Positions 25,697 to 33,270 of a stretch of DNA of 64,000 bases are shown piece after piece. The translations under genes and the position numbers were made by a program. Positions within the stretch are counted from its first letter, which is position 1. The number at the start of each line of letters is the position of its first letter. The stretch lies in NCBI GenBank assembly GCA_049670505.1, contig JBATTK010000110.1, forward strand, positions 30,713-94,712, given 5' to 3'. This DNA is from JBATTK01 sp049670505. Lineage in GTDB: Bacteria > Bacteroidota > Bacteroidia > Flavobacteriales > Flavobacteriaceae. The notes beneath the pieces are model-generated. The model searched no databases and was not told the DNA's origin. It saw only the letters and a program-made list of their open reading frames with translations.

Positions 25697-27403
25697 ATGG
25701 ATCTAACCGTCAATGCCATACAAATTCTGGAAGATCGGTATCTGCTCAAAAATAAAATGATCGAGACCCCTGACCAGTTATTGCGAAGGGTGGCCAAATA
25801 TATTGCTAGTGCCGAAGATATGGATAGTACAGCTTGGGAGGAAAAATTCTATCAAATTATGTACCATCTGGAATTCCTGCCCAATTCTCCTACGCTAATG
25901 AACGCGGCATTGCCCAAAGGCCAGCTTAGTGCCTGTTTTGTGTTGCCCATAGCGGATAGTCTTCAATGTATTTTCACGACCCTAAAGAATGCTGCACTGA
26001 TTCATCAAAGTGGAGGCGGAACAGGATTTAATTTTTCTAGGCTTCGCCCTAAAGATGATTCGGTAGCTTCATCCGGGGGAACATCTTCTGGTCCCATTGC
26101 CTTTATGAAAGTCTATGATGCTGCCACTGAACATGTAAAACAAGGTGGAAAACGCAGGGGAGCCAATATGGGTATATTGAATGTTGATCACCCGGATATA
26201 ATTGAATTTATTGCTACTAAGTCTGATGGAAGAAGTTTGCGGAATTTTAACCTATCTGTTGGGATTACCGATACTTTTATGGATGCGGTTTCAAAAAACT
26301 CCCATTGGCATTTGATCAATCCAAGGACCAAACAAGTACAGAAGACCATTAAGGCAAAAAAAATATGGGACCGTATTGTGGAGGAGGCATGGCGAACAGC
26401 CGATCCAGGACTTATTTTTTTGGATACCGTGAATAGGGCCAATTCGCTGCCGAAACTAGGTGCTATACAAAGTACCAATCCCTGCGGGGAAGTACCGCTG
26501 TTGGATTATGAAAGCTGTAATCTTGGATCGTTGAATTTAACCAAGGTTTTGATCCGGAAGAACCAACGAACCAGTATCGATTGGAATAGGCTGGAGGATA
26601 ACATTCGAATTGGAATCCGATTTTTGGACAATGTAATTACAGTAAATCACTATGTACTTCCGGAAATTAGGGATATGGCCCTAGCTAACCGAAAAATAGG
26701 ACTAGGTGTAATGGGCTGGGCAGAAATGTTGATCTTGCTTGGTATTCCCTACGCTTCGGACGATGCTGTACATTTAGGGGAGCAATTAATGCAATTTATC
26801 CAAACGAAAAGCTATCAAGCTTCCGAAGCCCTTGCAAAAGTACGGGGCACGTTCCCGCATTGGCAAGATAGCAAATATGCCCCTGAAATGCCTATGCGAA
26901 ACGCTACCTGCAACAGTATTGCGCCTACAGGCAGTATATCTGTCATCGCCAACACATCCTATTCCATAGAGCCCTTATATGCCCTTGCCTATAATAGGGT
27001 AGGGATTTTGGGAAACAAGACCCAAACGGAAATGAACGCTAGTTTTGTTGAGAAGCTAAAGACATTGGGGTTGTGGACCAGGGAAGTGGAAGGTATGGTA
27101 AGGCGATCAGGTAGTATTCAAGAAATCAAAGCAATTCCAACGGAAGTGAAAAAGTTGTTTGAGACCAGTATGGATATTCCCTGGAAATACCATCTGCTGC
27201 ACCAAAAGGCCTTTCAAAAGTATACGGACAATGCGGTTTCCAAAACCGTTAACCTTCCGGAGAATGTAAGTATACAGGAAGTTTCGGAAATTTATAGGAC
27301 CTCATGGGAATATGGACTAAAGGGAATTACCATATACCGGAACGGCAGTAAAACAAATCAGGTGCTGCAGCATTGTAACCTACAGAACAATGAGGACTGT
27401 TAG
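25697..27403 (+). CDS. nrdJ: Adenosylcobalamin-dependent (class II) ribonucleotide reductase
   Basis: 568 residues, no ATP-cone, matching short class II enzymes. Visible active-site blocks: QLSACFVLPI (first redox Cys), NPCGEVPLLDYESCNLGSLNL (radical Cys and Glu), and NSIAPTGSISVIANTS (phosphate loop). Cys residues near the C-terminus (HCNLQNNEDC) can act as the redox shuttle. The enzyme makes deoxynucleotides using a B12-derived radical and needs no oxygen, unlike class I. It is the last gene of the dyad-promoted operon and ends 15 bp before a very strong terminator. Class II RNR under a stress regulator is also the DosR situation (nrdZ). Confidence 0.92.
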   Translation: MDLTVNAIQILEDRYLLKNKMIETPDQLLRRVAKYIASAEDMDSTAWEEKFYQIMYHLEFLPNSPTLMNAALPKGQLSACFVLPIADSLQCIFTTLKNAALIHQSGGGTGFNFSRLRPKDDSVASSGGTSSGPIAFMKVYDAATEHVKQGGKRRGANMGILNVDHPDIIEFIATKSDGRSLRNFNLSVGITDTFMDAVSKNSHWHLINPRTKQVQKTIKAKKIWDRIVEEAWRTADPGLIFLDTVNRANSLPKLGAIQSTNPCGEVPLLDYESCNLGSLNLTKVLIRKNQRTSIDWNRLEDNIRIGIRFLDNVITVNHYVLPEIRDMALANRKIGLGVMGWAEMLILLGIPYASDDAVHLGEQLMQFIQTKSYQASEALAKVRGTFPHWQDSKYAPEMPMRNATCNSIAPTGSISVIANTSYSIEPLYALAYNRVGILGNKTQTEMNASFVEKLKTLGLWTREVEGMVRRSGSIQEIKAIPTEVKKLFETSMDIPWKYHLLHQKAFQKYTDNAVSKTVNLPENVSIQEVSEIYRTSWEYGLKGITIYRNGSKTNQVLQHCNLQNNEDC

Positions 27404-27418
27404 CTCCAAGGAGCAAAA

Positions 27419-27472
27419 ACCGGACAGGTCTCCCTCCTTAAAAGGGAGACCTGTCCGGTCCGTTTTGTTTTT
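27419..27472 (+). terminator. Strong rho-independent terminator of the RNR operon
   Basis: A 17-bp stem: left arm 27419-27435, right arm 27443-27459 (core CCGGACAGGTCTCCC and its complement), followed by CCGTTTTGTTTTT. It also faces the convergent ytfJ-like gene end at 27493. Confidence 0.9.
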
Positions 27473-27492
27473 AGGGTGTAATGCAAAATTCG

Positions 27493-27861
27493 CTACCCCA
27501 TTTCTTTTTCCTTGCGCCTGGTATCCGCAAGCTTTTCGATCAAGTCGGGTATTTTTTCGAATACAGCGGCAAGCCCATGGGTTTTCCCGGCTGCAAGAAA
27601 GGAAATTTCATCCGCTTTGCTTACTAAAAAACCGATGGGTTCTATTCCTACTCCCGCTCCGGCACCCATACCTTCTCCTTTACGGCCTTTTGCCTCGGTG
27701 CCTTCACCACCGCCGGAACCAAATCCCATACCTACTTTAATAACAGGTACGCACTTGAATTCACCCAGTTCAAATTGTTCTCCAACAACAGTTTCTGTTT
27801 TGGCCTCGGACTTCATAAAGTCGGTAATTTGGGTCAATAACTCTTCAAAATGTAATTCCAT
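27493..27861 (-). CDS. ytfJ: GerW/YtfJ-like sporulation-family protein
   Basis: 122 residues with the Spore_YtfJ pattern: TETVVGEQFELGEFKCVPVIKVGMGFGSGGGEG, a Gly-rich low-complexity loop, then GAGVGIEPIGFLVSKADEISFLAA. In Bacillus the family member GerW affects spore germination; in non-sporulating bacteria its job is unknown. It lies 11 bp behind a DUF2953-like membrane protein gene, the same order as B. subtilis ytfI-ytfJ. The pair is preceded by a dyad promoter at 28392-28436. Confidence 0.88.
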   Translation of the reverse strand: MELHFEELLTQITDFMKSEAKTETVVGEQFELGEFKCVPVIKVGMGFGSGGGEGTEAKGRKGEGMGAGAGVGIEPIGFLVSKADEISFLAAGKTHGLAAVFEKIPDLIEKLADTRRKEKEMG

Positions 27862-27872
27862 AATGCTATTCT

Positions 27873-28376
27873 TTAAAAGTTAATAAATGATTTAATGATA
27901 AATATTGGCCTATTTTGCATATGCAATGCCATGTTGTTCCTTCCTTCAAAATTGATGCGAAATGTTCCTTTGCTGTAATTTAGGAAAGCAAATAAGGGAT
28001 ATAATTTTGCGTTCAAAACACAATTTCCCGTATCCACATCCACCAACAAATATTTCACTTTAAAAGATCTTAATACTCGCAGGCCCTTTTTTAGACCTAT
28101 GGTTCCCTTGTTTCTTTTTCCTATGGCTCCTTTAGCTATTTTTTTCTTTTTGGAGGCCTTTCCCATTTTTAACGGATAGAAGTAGAATTTCATAAAGAAC
28201 GTTTGCAATTTTATCCGTAACAGTTCCTCTTGATGTCCTTCGATTGTTGCTTTTGCCAAACCCGTAAACTGCACATAATATTGGTTTGCAACAGTGTCAA
28301 TGAATACATTGATCGGCATAAAAAGTATATAGACAATAAGAAGAAAGAACAACATTAAAACAAGGATCGACCACAT
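27873..28376 (-). CDS. YtfI/DUF2953-like membrane protein
   Basis: 167 residues. An N-terminal membrane helix (MWSILVLMLFFLLIVYILFMPINVFIDT) is followed by a strand-rich part (YYVQFTGLAKATIEG, FYFYPLKMGK), a Lys-rich linker, then VKYLLVDVDTGNCVLNAKLYPLFAFLNYSKGTFRINFEGRNNMALHMQNRPIFIIKSFI. This matches the layout of DUF2953 proteins such as YtfI. The assignment rests on the membrane-helix-plus-strand pattern and the adjacency to a YtfJ-like gene, so it is moderately sure. First gene of the pair, with its start 16 bp from the dyad promoter's -7 element. Confidence 0.68.
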   Translation of the reverse strand: MWSILVLMLFFLLIVYILFMPINVFIDTVANQYYVQFTGLAKATIEGHQEELLRIKLQTFFMKFYFYPLKMGKASKKKKIAKGAIGKRNKGTIGLKKGLRVLRSFKVKYLLVDVDTGNCVLNAKLYPLFAFLNYSKGTFRINFEGRNNMALHMQNRPIFIIKSFINF

Positions 28377-28391
28377 TGCTCAGGTTTTCCA

Positions 28392-28436
28392 CAAAGGAAA
28401 TCAAATAGGAGGGAAGGTACCATGATCTGGATCATT
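28392..28436 (-). promoter_or_regulatory. Dyad promoter of the ytfI-ytfJ-like pair
   Basis: ATGATCTGGATCAT (28422-28435) contains TGA-N6-TCA. On the minus strand TTCCTTTG, 7 of 8 to the -7 consensus, starts at 28399, exactly 35 bp from the dyad's first base. Confidence 0.68.
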
Positions 28437-28484
28437 CCAAAGCGGGTTTTTTTTGGTATGAATCTTGGTTTTTGTTGCCATTAA

Positions 28485-28529
28485 AATGATATATGTCATT
28501 TCCTGGAACTTAAGTGACCACTATCTTTT
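28485..28529 (+). promoter_or_regulatory. Dyad promoter of the zinc ribbon gene
   Basis: AATGATATATGTCATT (28485-28500), then TATCTTTT (28522-28529; 7 of 8) at the same 35-bp offset. It is back to back with the 28392-28436 promoter, so about 140 bp hold two divergent dyad promoters. Confidence 0.7.
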
Positions 28530-28567
28530 ACCCTATATAAAAAGTATGAAACCAATAGTATAGTATT

Positions 28568-28756
28568 ATGAAAAGTTCAGAAAAAAATAGCTGCCAAAGT
28601 TGTGGGATACCCATAACTCGACTATCCGATTTTGGTAGGAACAAGAGTGGAAGTATCCATACCGATTATTGCCGAGATTGTTATCAAGGTGGGAAGTTTA
28701 CCGATTTCGGAATTAAGATGAAAACAGAAAACAAGAAGACCATTGCTCTTGCGTAA
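28568..28756 (+). CDS. Small zinc ribbon protein
   Basis: 62 residues: CQSCGIPITRLSDFGRNKSGSIHTDYCRDCYQGGKF carries two CxxC pairs (about residues 9-12 and 35-38), matching the putative zinc ribbon family zf-ribbon_2. These short cytoplasmic proteins have no known enzymatic role. The gene stands alone behind a dyad promoter whose start site would leave a leader of about 34 nt. Confidence 0.82.
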   Translation: MKSSEKNSCQSCGIPITRLSDFGRNKSGSIHTDYCRDCYQGGKFTDFGIKMKTENKKTIALA

Positions 28757-28880
28757 TTCAAAAAAGTTAACCGTGCTCCCGTCCATGATTAATTTCACTT
28801 AGAACAAAGCAATTGCATTACTTTTTAAAATCTATGGATTTTCTATCCTTAGGGTTTTGATTATAGCCGTAATATGTCTT

Positions 28881-29588
28881 TTACTCCAGATTATCCAACG
28901 AGTGATAGGTTACACTCATCCTATTGAAATAGGTCTCATATTTTTGTAATCCCTTATTGATCATATCAACAGCGGCTTGGTTGGTAGTGGTCGCTCCGGA
29001 TGCGCCATCCACAATGATATTTCCTTTAAGAACATTTTGACCGCCCTGTTGCAGTCCAAAAGTATTGGAATTAAAGGATATTTTAGTGCCCATAAACTGT
29101 TTTTCAAAGGATGTCTGCGTAATTCCATCACCATACCCCTCGGATTCCGCCTTGTGATCAAACTGTATTTTTTCGATTTCTCCCGTTGATCTGTCCACCA
29201 GCATTTGTGCCCAAATAGTACCCCCATACCCTTTACCATTCGCAAAAAGAACGGCCTTGTCTGTATTTTTCATTTCAAGTATGGGAAATACCTCAATTGT
29301 TTTGGAATCCATCAATGCGCGATAAAGCTTCATGAATTTGTTGGTGTTAATGGTCCTAAGGACACCGTTTTTGCCAATTTCCTTAAATTGGATCAATTGT
29401 GCTATATCCGTGGTATCGGTTACAGGAACGGCCGCAAAACTTACGATGTCCCGTATTGCCGAGGGAATTTGTTCCGTGGTTTCCACTTGCTCTTGGGGCG
29501 ATTGAATCTTTAGTTTTTCAGTATTGGGCTTTTGCTTACAGTTCCAAACCAAGGAAACCAGTAGTAAGAGTGCTATTTTTGTTTTCAT
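28881..29588 (-). CDS. FMN-binding lipoprotein with covalent-flavinylation motif
   Basis: 235 residues with a lipoprotein signal (IALLLLVSLVWNCKQ, Cys17). About residues 65-225 form an NqrC/RnfG-like FMN-binding domain: FANGKGYGGTIWAQMLVDRSTGEIEKIQFDHKAESEGYGDG and the attachment motif DGASGATTT, where T200 would carry FMN after transfer by an ApbE enzyme. NqrC uses the same motif for Na+-pumping electron transfer, but here the domain is an isolated lipoprotein with no pump genes nearby. It probably carries electrons at the periplasmic face. A dyad promoter (29690-29734) reads toward it. Confidence 0.85.
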   Translation of the reverse strand: MKTKIALLLLVSLVWNCKQKPNTEKLKIQSPQEQVETTEQIPSAIRDIVSFAAVPVTDTTDIAQLIQFKEIGKNGVLRTINTNKFMKLYRALMDSKTIEVFPILEMKNTDKAVLFANGKGYGGTIWAQMLVDRSTGEIEKIQFDHKAESEGYGDGITQTSFEKQFMGTKISFNSNTFGLQQGGQNVLKGNIIVDGASGATTTNQAAVDMINKGLQKYETYFNRMSVTYHSLDNLE

Positions 29589-29689
29589 TTTTGTGATTTT
29601 ACAACTATTATTTAAAGTTATGGAAGCCTGTAAAACCTATAGTCGAGTTAGAACATAGGTATACGGGATCATCCGATTCTTTAGTCTTG

Positions 29690-29734
29690 CGAAGTTATAT
29701 GGATCAAGGGTTTTTTAAAATGATTTATGTCAGT
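29690..29734 (-). promoter_or_regulatory. Dyad promoter of the FMN-binding lipoprotein gene
   Basis: ATGATTTATGTCAG contains TGA-N6-TCA (29721-29732). On the minus strand TAACTTCG (7 of 8) begins at 29697, at the fixed 35-bp offset. Confidence 0.65.
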
Positions 29735-29759
29735 CTTTGGGTCCAAAACTATATGGGCG

Positions 29760-29804
29760 TATGATGTAGATCATTGCAAATACAAGGGAAGATGTATAGG
29801 TTTG
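29760..29804 (+). promoter_or_regulatory. Dyad promoter of the 29822 lipoprotein gene
   Basis: ATGATGTAGATCATT (29761-29775) with TAGGTTTG, a full -7 match, at 29797-29804, 35 bp from the dyad TGA. Initiation near 29809 decides that translation starts at 29822 and not at the ATG-like start at 29774. Confidence 0.8.
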
Positions 29805-29821
29805 GCCCAAAACTTCGGATA

Positions 29822-30448
29822 ATGAAAAAAGTCTCCCTTATACTCGGTTTTTTAATTGTATCCGCCTGCTCTTCCACACAGTTTGTGGACAGCTGGAAAA
29901 ACAAAGAAATATCCAAATTTGAACCGGATAAATTACTCGTAGTGGGAATGACCCAAAACCTTACGGCGCGAAAGGTGTTTGAAGAGGAATTGAAAAGAGC
30001 ATTTATAAAGCGAAATATCAATGCCCATGAAAGTACGGCCATTTTTGATGGCACGTTTACCTATTCCAAAAAAAGCGAGGAAGAAATTGATGATATGAAG
30101 GAAAAACTTCTCGAGGATGGGTTTGACTCGGTCATCATTACCGCTGTAATCGGGGTGGACGACAAGAGAAGATACCGTTCCGCTTATCATATGGTAGGGT
30201 ATACGTGGTATCGTTTTGGGCGCTATTATTACCGGTTCCAAGATGTTTATTATACCCCTGAATATTATGACGATTACAAAATATATCATGTGGAAAGCTC
30301 CATTTACAATATTAGGAAGGAAGGTGATAAGTCACTGGTTTGGGTGGGCACCTTTAATATTGTAGATCCATCGAATATAAGTTCTACCGTTGATGATTAT
30401 GTAGAACAGATCATTATGCAACTGGAGCGTGAAAAGTTAATTGGTTAA
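29822..30448 (+). CDS. Lipoprotein, DUF4136-like
   Basis: 208 residues with a lipoprotein signal (MKKVSLILGFLIVSACSSTQ, Cys16). The body contains KFEPDKLLVVGMTQNLTARKVFEEELKRAFIKRNINAHES, a Tyr-rich stretch (YTWYRFGRYYYRFQDVYY) and a C-terminal helix DDYVEQIIMQLEREKLI. It resembles DUF4136-type lipoproteins, which combine a strand core with a nucleotide-binding-like helix pattern, but the match is by shape only. The start is fixed by the signal peptide and the promoter. Its upstream region is shared with the divergent FMN-binding lipoprotein. Confidence 0.7.
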   Translation: MKKVSLILGFLIVSACSSTQFVDSWKNKEISKFEPDKLLVVGMTQNLTARKVFEEELKRAFIKRNINAHESTAIFDGTFTYSKKSEEEIDDMKEKLLEDGFDSVIITAVIGVDDKRRYRSAYHMVGYTWYRFGRYYYRFQDVYYTPEYYDDYKIYHVESSIYNIRKEGDKSLVWVGTFNIVDPSNISSTVDDYVEQIIMQLEREKLIG

Positions 30449-30574
30449 ATCCTAAGCTTTGGGAAACCTATCTCGTGTATCTTCCAGTTTCCCGAACGAA
30501 ACTTATTTTGCGAAGTAAATTAAAATAATGCCCATAGATGGGAACAGTACGGATTTGTCCATAATATTCTTTAT

Positions 30575-30656
30575 TGATCACAATTGTTGGTTAAAACCCT
30601 ACCTACGTGAGGCAGGCCTGTCTGTCGTCAGGTAAACCTGCCTGCCGAAGTTGGGA
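30575..30656. repeat. Short dispersed repeat (also at 31962)
   Basis: The segment starting CAATTGTTGGTTAAAACCCT and running into GGCAGGCCTGTCTGTCGT matches 31971-32020 at most positions. It contains GGCAGG...CCTGCC inverted motifs that can fold. No coding content. Upstream, 30461-30493 has GGGAAAC/GTTTCCC arms that may end the lipoprotein transcript. Confidence 0.55.
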
Positions 30657-30675
30657 ACAGGCTTAATGAAAGTTT

Positions 30676-30846
30676 TCATCGGTGGACAGCTTGCGGTAAG
30701 TCGTATGTGACCGTGCCGGTAACCCTATGAAGTTTTTCAAGTTCGATCACGCTATACTTTCCGCTCTCAAAATCACTGACCAATTCCCTTTTAAATTCCT
30801 CCGAATAGACCAGTTGTTTTCGAATCTGACGTAAATTTGCTTTCAT
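30676..30846 (-). mobile_element. Remnant of an IS3-type transposase OrfA
   Basis: A 56-residue minus-strand frame beginning MKANLRQIRKQLVYSEEFKR and continuing ELVSDFESGKYSVIELEKLHRV matches the N-terminus of HTH transposase OrfA proteins of Flavobacteriaceae. The usual second half of the helix-turn-helix (a YGV.....YKWI segment) is replaced by unrelated residues and a stop, and no OrfB or terminal repeats are visible. This is a decayed fragment. Confidence 0.7.
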
Positions 30847-31002
30847 CGTTTTCCACTTTTAAGTGGTCGACCAATATCAGGGACGTACAACGTATAATTG
30901 CCTGCTCAATACTAACTGCTCGATACTAATTACTGAAGACTGCCAACCGTTTACTTTTGTATCGGTGTACTTTTCTCATATTCAAACCTACATACCCTCA
31001 TT

Positions 31003-31300
31003 GTATCATTGTAAGACTTTCGGTTTTCAAGAAACTATTTAATATTCGGCCATGTGCCTTCGATAAGATTGCCCGGCAATCACTCAGGCACCGCATGGGG
31101 TCATTGAGTGATTTTCGAATAGAAAATCGTATCGAAATGACATTCCAGCTTCCGGTTATCCAGTTTCTGGTGTTCAGTTTCCAACTTCCGATTTCCAGTT
31201 CTCGGTATCCTGCTTATGGTTATCCGGTTATCCAATGGCAAAGCCCTACTGTTTACTGCCACTGCTTACTGAAGATTTCCTTCTATCCAACGACGAAGAA
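31003..31300. repeat. Dispersed intergenic repeat, copy A
   Basis: About 300 bp closely matching 55691-56012. Shared landmarks in order: CATTGTAAGACTTT, AAGAAACTATTT, TGATTTTCG with its complement GAAAATC, ATCGAAATGACATTCC, a run of CAGTTTC-type heptads, and CTGCCACTGCTTACTGAAGA. The open frames here are by-products of the repeat and are not conserved between copies. Confidence 0.75.
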
Positions 31301-31336
31301 TTGATTCCTAAACTAGAATAGTTCAGTTGCTCGTTG

Positions 31337-31828
31337 CTATCCAACTTTTCTTAACGAGTCTTCCAAATTCCTTAATTCATACTCGAACCCCCGTATAATT
31401 AGCCAATATCCACCTTCTTCCAATGTTTTAATATAATCGATAACATTGTCCTTGTGTATGCCCAGGCCTCTCAAAATGCCATAGGGTCCATTCGTAATCT
31501 CACCTAATTTTTTTCCGTCTACATTGCTCAGAAATAAAGGGGTCAAAGGCCCTGCGATATAGACCGTTCCAATTTCCGGATTGGAGAAAAAACCAACGTC
31601 CGTTAATGGTCCCAATGATTCTTTCCAATACCTGTTTAATTGCTCCTTTTGTTGAACGGATATTTCATTGTTGTCCGAATACCGACTGTCCAATTTTCCA
31701 AGTATGGATACCTGCGTATGGGCAGTACTATTTTTCCTTATGATTTCAATAGCCTGTTCAAGGTGTAATAACTGATAATATGTCTTTAATAGAACGTGCT
31801 TTTGTTCTTTGCTATAAATATGTAACAT
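31337..31828 (-). CDS. Hypothetical soluble protein
   Basis: 163 residues, no signal peptide. N-terminal helices (QKHVLLKTYYQLLHLEQAIEIIRKN) with a strand HTQVSILGKLD, then TVYIAGPLTPLFLSNVDGKKLGEITNGPYGILRGLGIHKDNVIDYIKTLEEGGYWLIIRGFEYELRNLEDSL. The layout (a ferredoxin-like domain split by a Gly-rich central segment, ending in a strand/helix that reads like a stress-protein alpha/beta unit) recalls DUF1269-type or general-stress proteins, but I assign no family. A dyad promoter at 31876-31920 reads toward it, so it belongs to the putative regulon. Confidence 0.65.
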   Translation of the reverse strand: MLHIYSKEQKHVLLKTYYQLLHLEQAIEIIRKNSTAHTQVSILGKLDSRYSDNNEISVQQKEQLNRYWKESLGPLTDVGFFSNPEIGTVYIAGPLTPLFLSNVDGKKLGEITNGPYGILRGLGIHKDNVIDYIKTLEEGGYWLIIRGFEYELRNLEDSLRKVG

Positions 31829-31875
31829 CCTTATTTTACTTTGGAAAACCGCATACCAGATTAGTATTCCTAATA

Positions 31876-31920
31876 CTAAGTTACTACTGAAAACGGGCTA
31901 TGCGAATGATATAGATCAGC
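31876..31920 (-). promoter_or_regulatory. Dyad promoter of the 31337-31828 gene
   Basis: ATGATATAGATCAG (TGA-N6-TCA at 31907-31918); on the minus strand TAACTTAG (7 of 8) begins at 31883, at the 35-bp offset. Confidence 0.65.
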
Positions 31921-31961
31921 TTGATTAAGACTTCGCCGATTTATTTTTTGGAAGGTAAACT

Positions 31962-32113
31962 TTATGGATTACAATCGTTGGTTAAAACCCTGTCTTTGGC
32001 AGGCAGGCCTATCTGTCGTAATGTGCCTTTGGTACGACCGCAAGCGATTACTCAGGCACCGAATAGAGTCATCGGGTGATTTTCGAACAGAAAGTCATAT
32101 CCAAATGACATAT
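31962..32113. repeat. Dispersed repeat, copy D (mosaic)
   Basis: The first half repeats 30575-30628 (TTGGTTAAAACCCT...GGCAGGCCT...CTGTCGT). The second half (GCACC..., GTGATTTTCG, AAAGTCATATCCAAATGACAT) matches the middle of copies A and B. The remainder to 32196 shows nothing else recognisable. Confidence 0.6.
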
Positions 32114-32196
32114 CAGATAACTGCTCACACAATTTTATTGCACATCCAAACTCATGGATTTTCAATCCAAGCAGTTTAGTTTATGATTTTGCTATC

Positions 32197-33270
32197 TCAA
32201 TCCTTAAAATCCGCCACATGTTGTAACTCGTCTTTTTTCAAGAGAACTACCCTTCTGCTAGATCCCATAGTAATCAATCCCTCTTCCTTGAATTCCGATA
32301 ATGCACGTATGGCGGTCTCCGTTGCCGTACCAATGATTCCGGCAAAGTCCTCTCGGGGAATATCAATGCCCTCGTTTGCCACATCTTTTATAATACCTTT
32401 GTTATACAACATTAACAATGCCTTAGCTACCCGTTGCCGAACCGTTGCATAGGCCATATCTACCAGTTGTTCCTGTACCTCGATAAGATTATTAGAAATA
32501 ATACCGATAAATTTTTGTGCAACTTCCTTATTGGCATAGAGGAGGTGTGTAAAATCGGTTTTGGGGATATCAAAAACTTCGGCATCCTGTAATACGGTAG
32601 CAGTTTCCAAATAGGTGCCTTCTTGGTTCAATAAGGACAGTTGACCCATAAAATCCCCGGCCTTGTAAATACCCGTTACAAACTCTTTCCCCGATTCGGT
32701 GGACCTATATGTCTTTATAATGCCATTTTGAACGAAGAAAAGCTTGTGTGCCGCATCTCCTTCCCTAAAGACAAAATCTTTCTTTTCATATGTTTTGTGC
32801 CGATAGCTTCTAGAGATGCGTTTCAAATTCAGATATTCCGACGCATCTTCTAAAAATTGATGCACCCCCTCCATACTATTAGAAAATTCCTTTCGTAAGA
32901 AGTCATTCTTCCGCAAGCGACATGCAATGGCATCCAATAGTTCATGTTCTTCAAAAGGTTTGGTCAGATAATCATCGGCTCCCATGTTCATGCCCTTGCG
33001 TACATCGCACTTTTCCGATTTAGCGGTCAAAAAGATAAAGGGTATACCTGCGGTTTCCCTGTTTTTGCTCAAGGTTTCCAATACGCCATATCCGTCCAAT
33101 TCGGGCATCATAATATCACAAATTATAATATCCGGAAGAAATTGCCGTATCTTTTCTATTGCTATTTTTCCATTTTCTGCCGTAGCAGTTTCGTAATTGG
33201 CCAATTCCAAGATATCGGCCGTGTTCTCCCGCACGTCCTTATTATCCTCAATAATTAGTATTTTTTTCAT
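32197..33270 (-). CDS. Response regulator with a CRP/FNR-type output (REC - cNMP-binding fold - HTH_Crp)
   Basis: 357 residues in three parts. Receiver domain, about 2-120: acidic pair E8/D9, phosphoacceptor D52 in CDIMMPELDG, K104 in YLTKPF. Cyclic-nucleotide-binding-like barrel, about 150-265: KKDFVFREGDAAHKLFFVQNGIIKTYRS...GDFMGQLSLLNQEGTYLETA. Winged helix, about 270-345: RVAKALLMLY, PREDFAGIIGTATETAIRALSEFKEEGLI. The recognition helix keeps Glu318 and Arg322, at the i/i+4 spacing by which CRP (E181/R185) and FNR (E209/R213) read TGA half-sites. No Fe-S Cys cluster is present. Its start overlaps the kinase gene by 23 bp. It is the natural candidate for the TGA-N6-TCA dyads of this window. 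Confidence 0.92.
   Translation of the reverse strand: MKKILIIEDNKDVRENTADILELANYETATAENGKIAIEKIRQFLPDIIICDIMMPELDGYGVLETLSKNRETAGIPFIFLTAKSEKCDVRKGMNMGADDYLTKPFEEHELLDAIACRLRKNDFLRKEFSNSMEGVHQFLEDASEYLNLKRISRSYRHKTYEKKDFVFREGDAAHKLFFVQNGIIKTYRSTESGKEFVTGIYKAGDFMGQLSLLNQEGTYLETATVLQDAEVFDIPKTDFTHLLYANKEVAQKFIGIISNNLIEVQEQLVDMAYATVRQRVAKALLMLYNKGIIKDVANEGIDIPREDFAGIIGTATETAIRALSEFKEEGLITMGSSRRVVLLKKDELQHVADFKD

Noticed and set aside
27512..27883. 123-codon frame opposite the YtfJ-like gene
   Set aside because: Pro/Ser-rich mirror of the Gly-rich YtfJ coding sequence; the opposite strand encodes the recognised family.
29774..29821. Longer N-terminus for the 29822 lipoprotein
   Set aside because: The predicted transcription start (near 29809) lies after it and the signal peptide begins at 29822.
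30957..31304. 115-codon open frame within the repeat-rich gap
   Set aside because: It lies inside dispersed repeat copy A; the other copies interrupt the frame, and the product looks like translated repeat.
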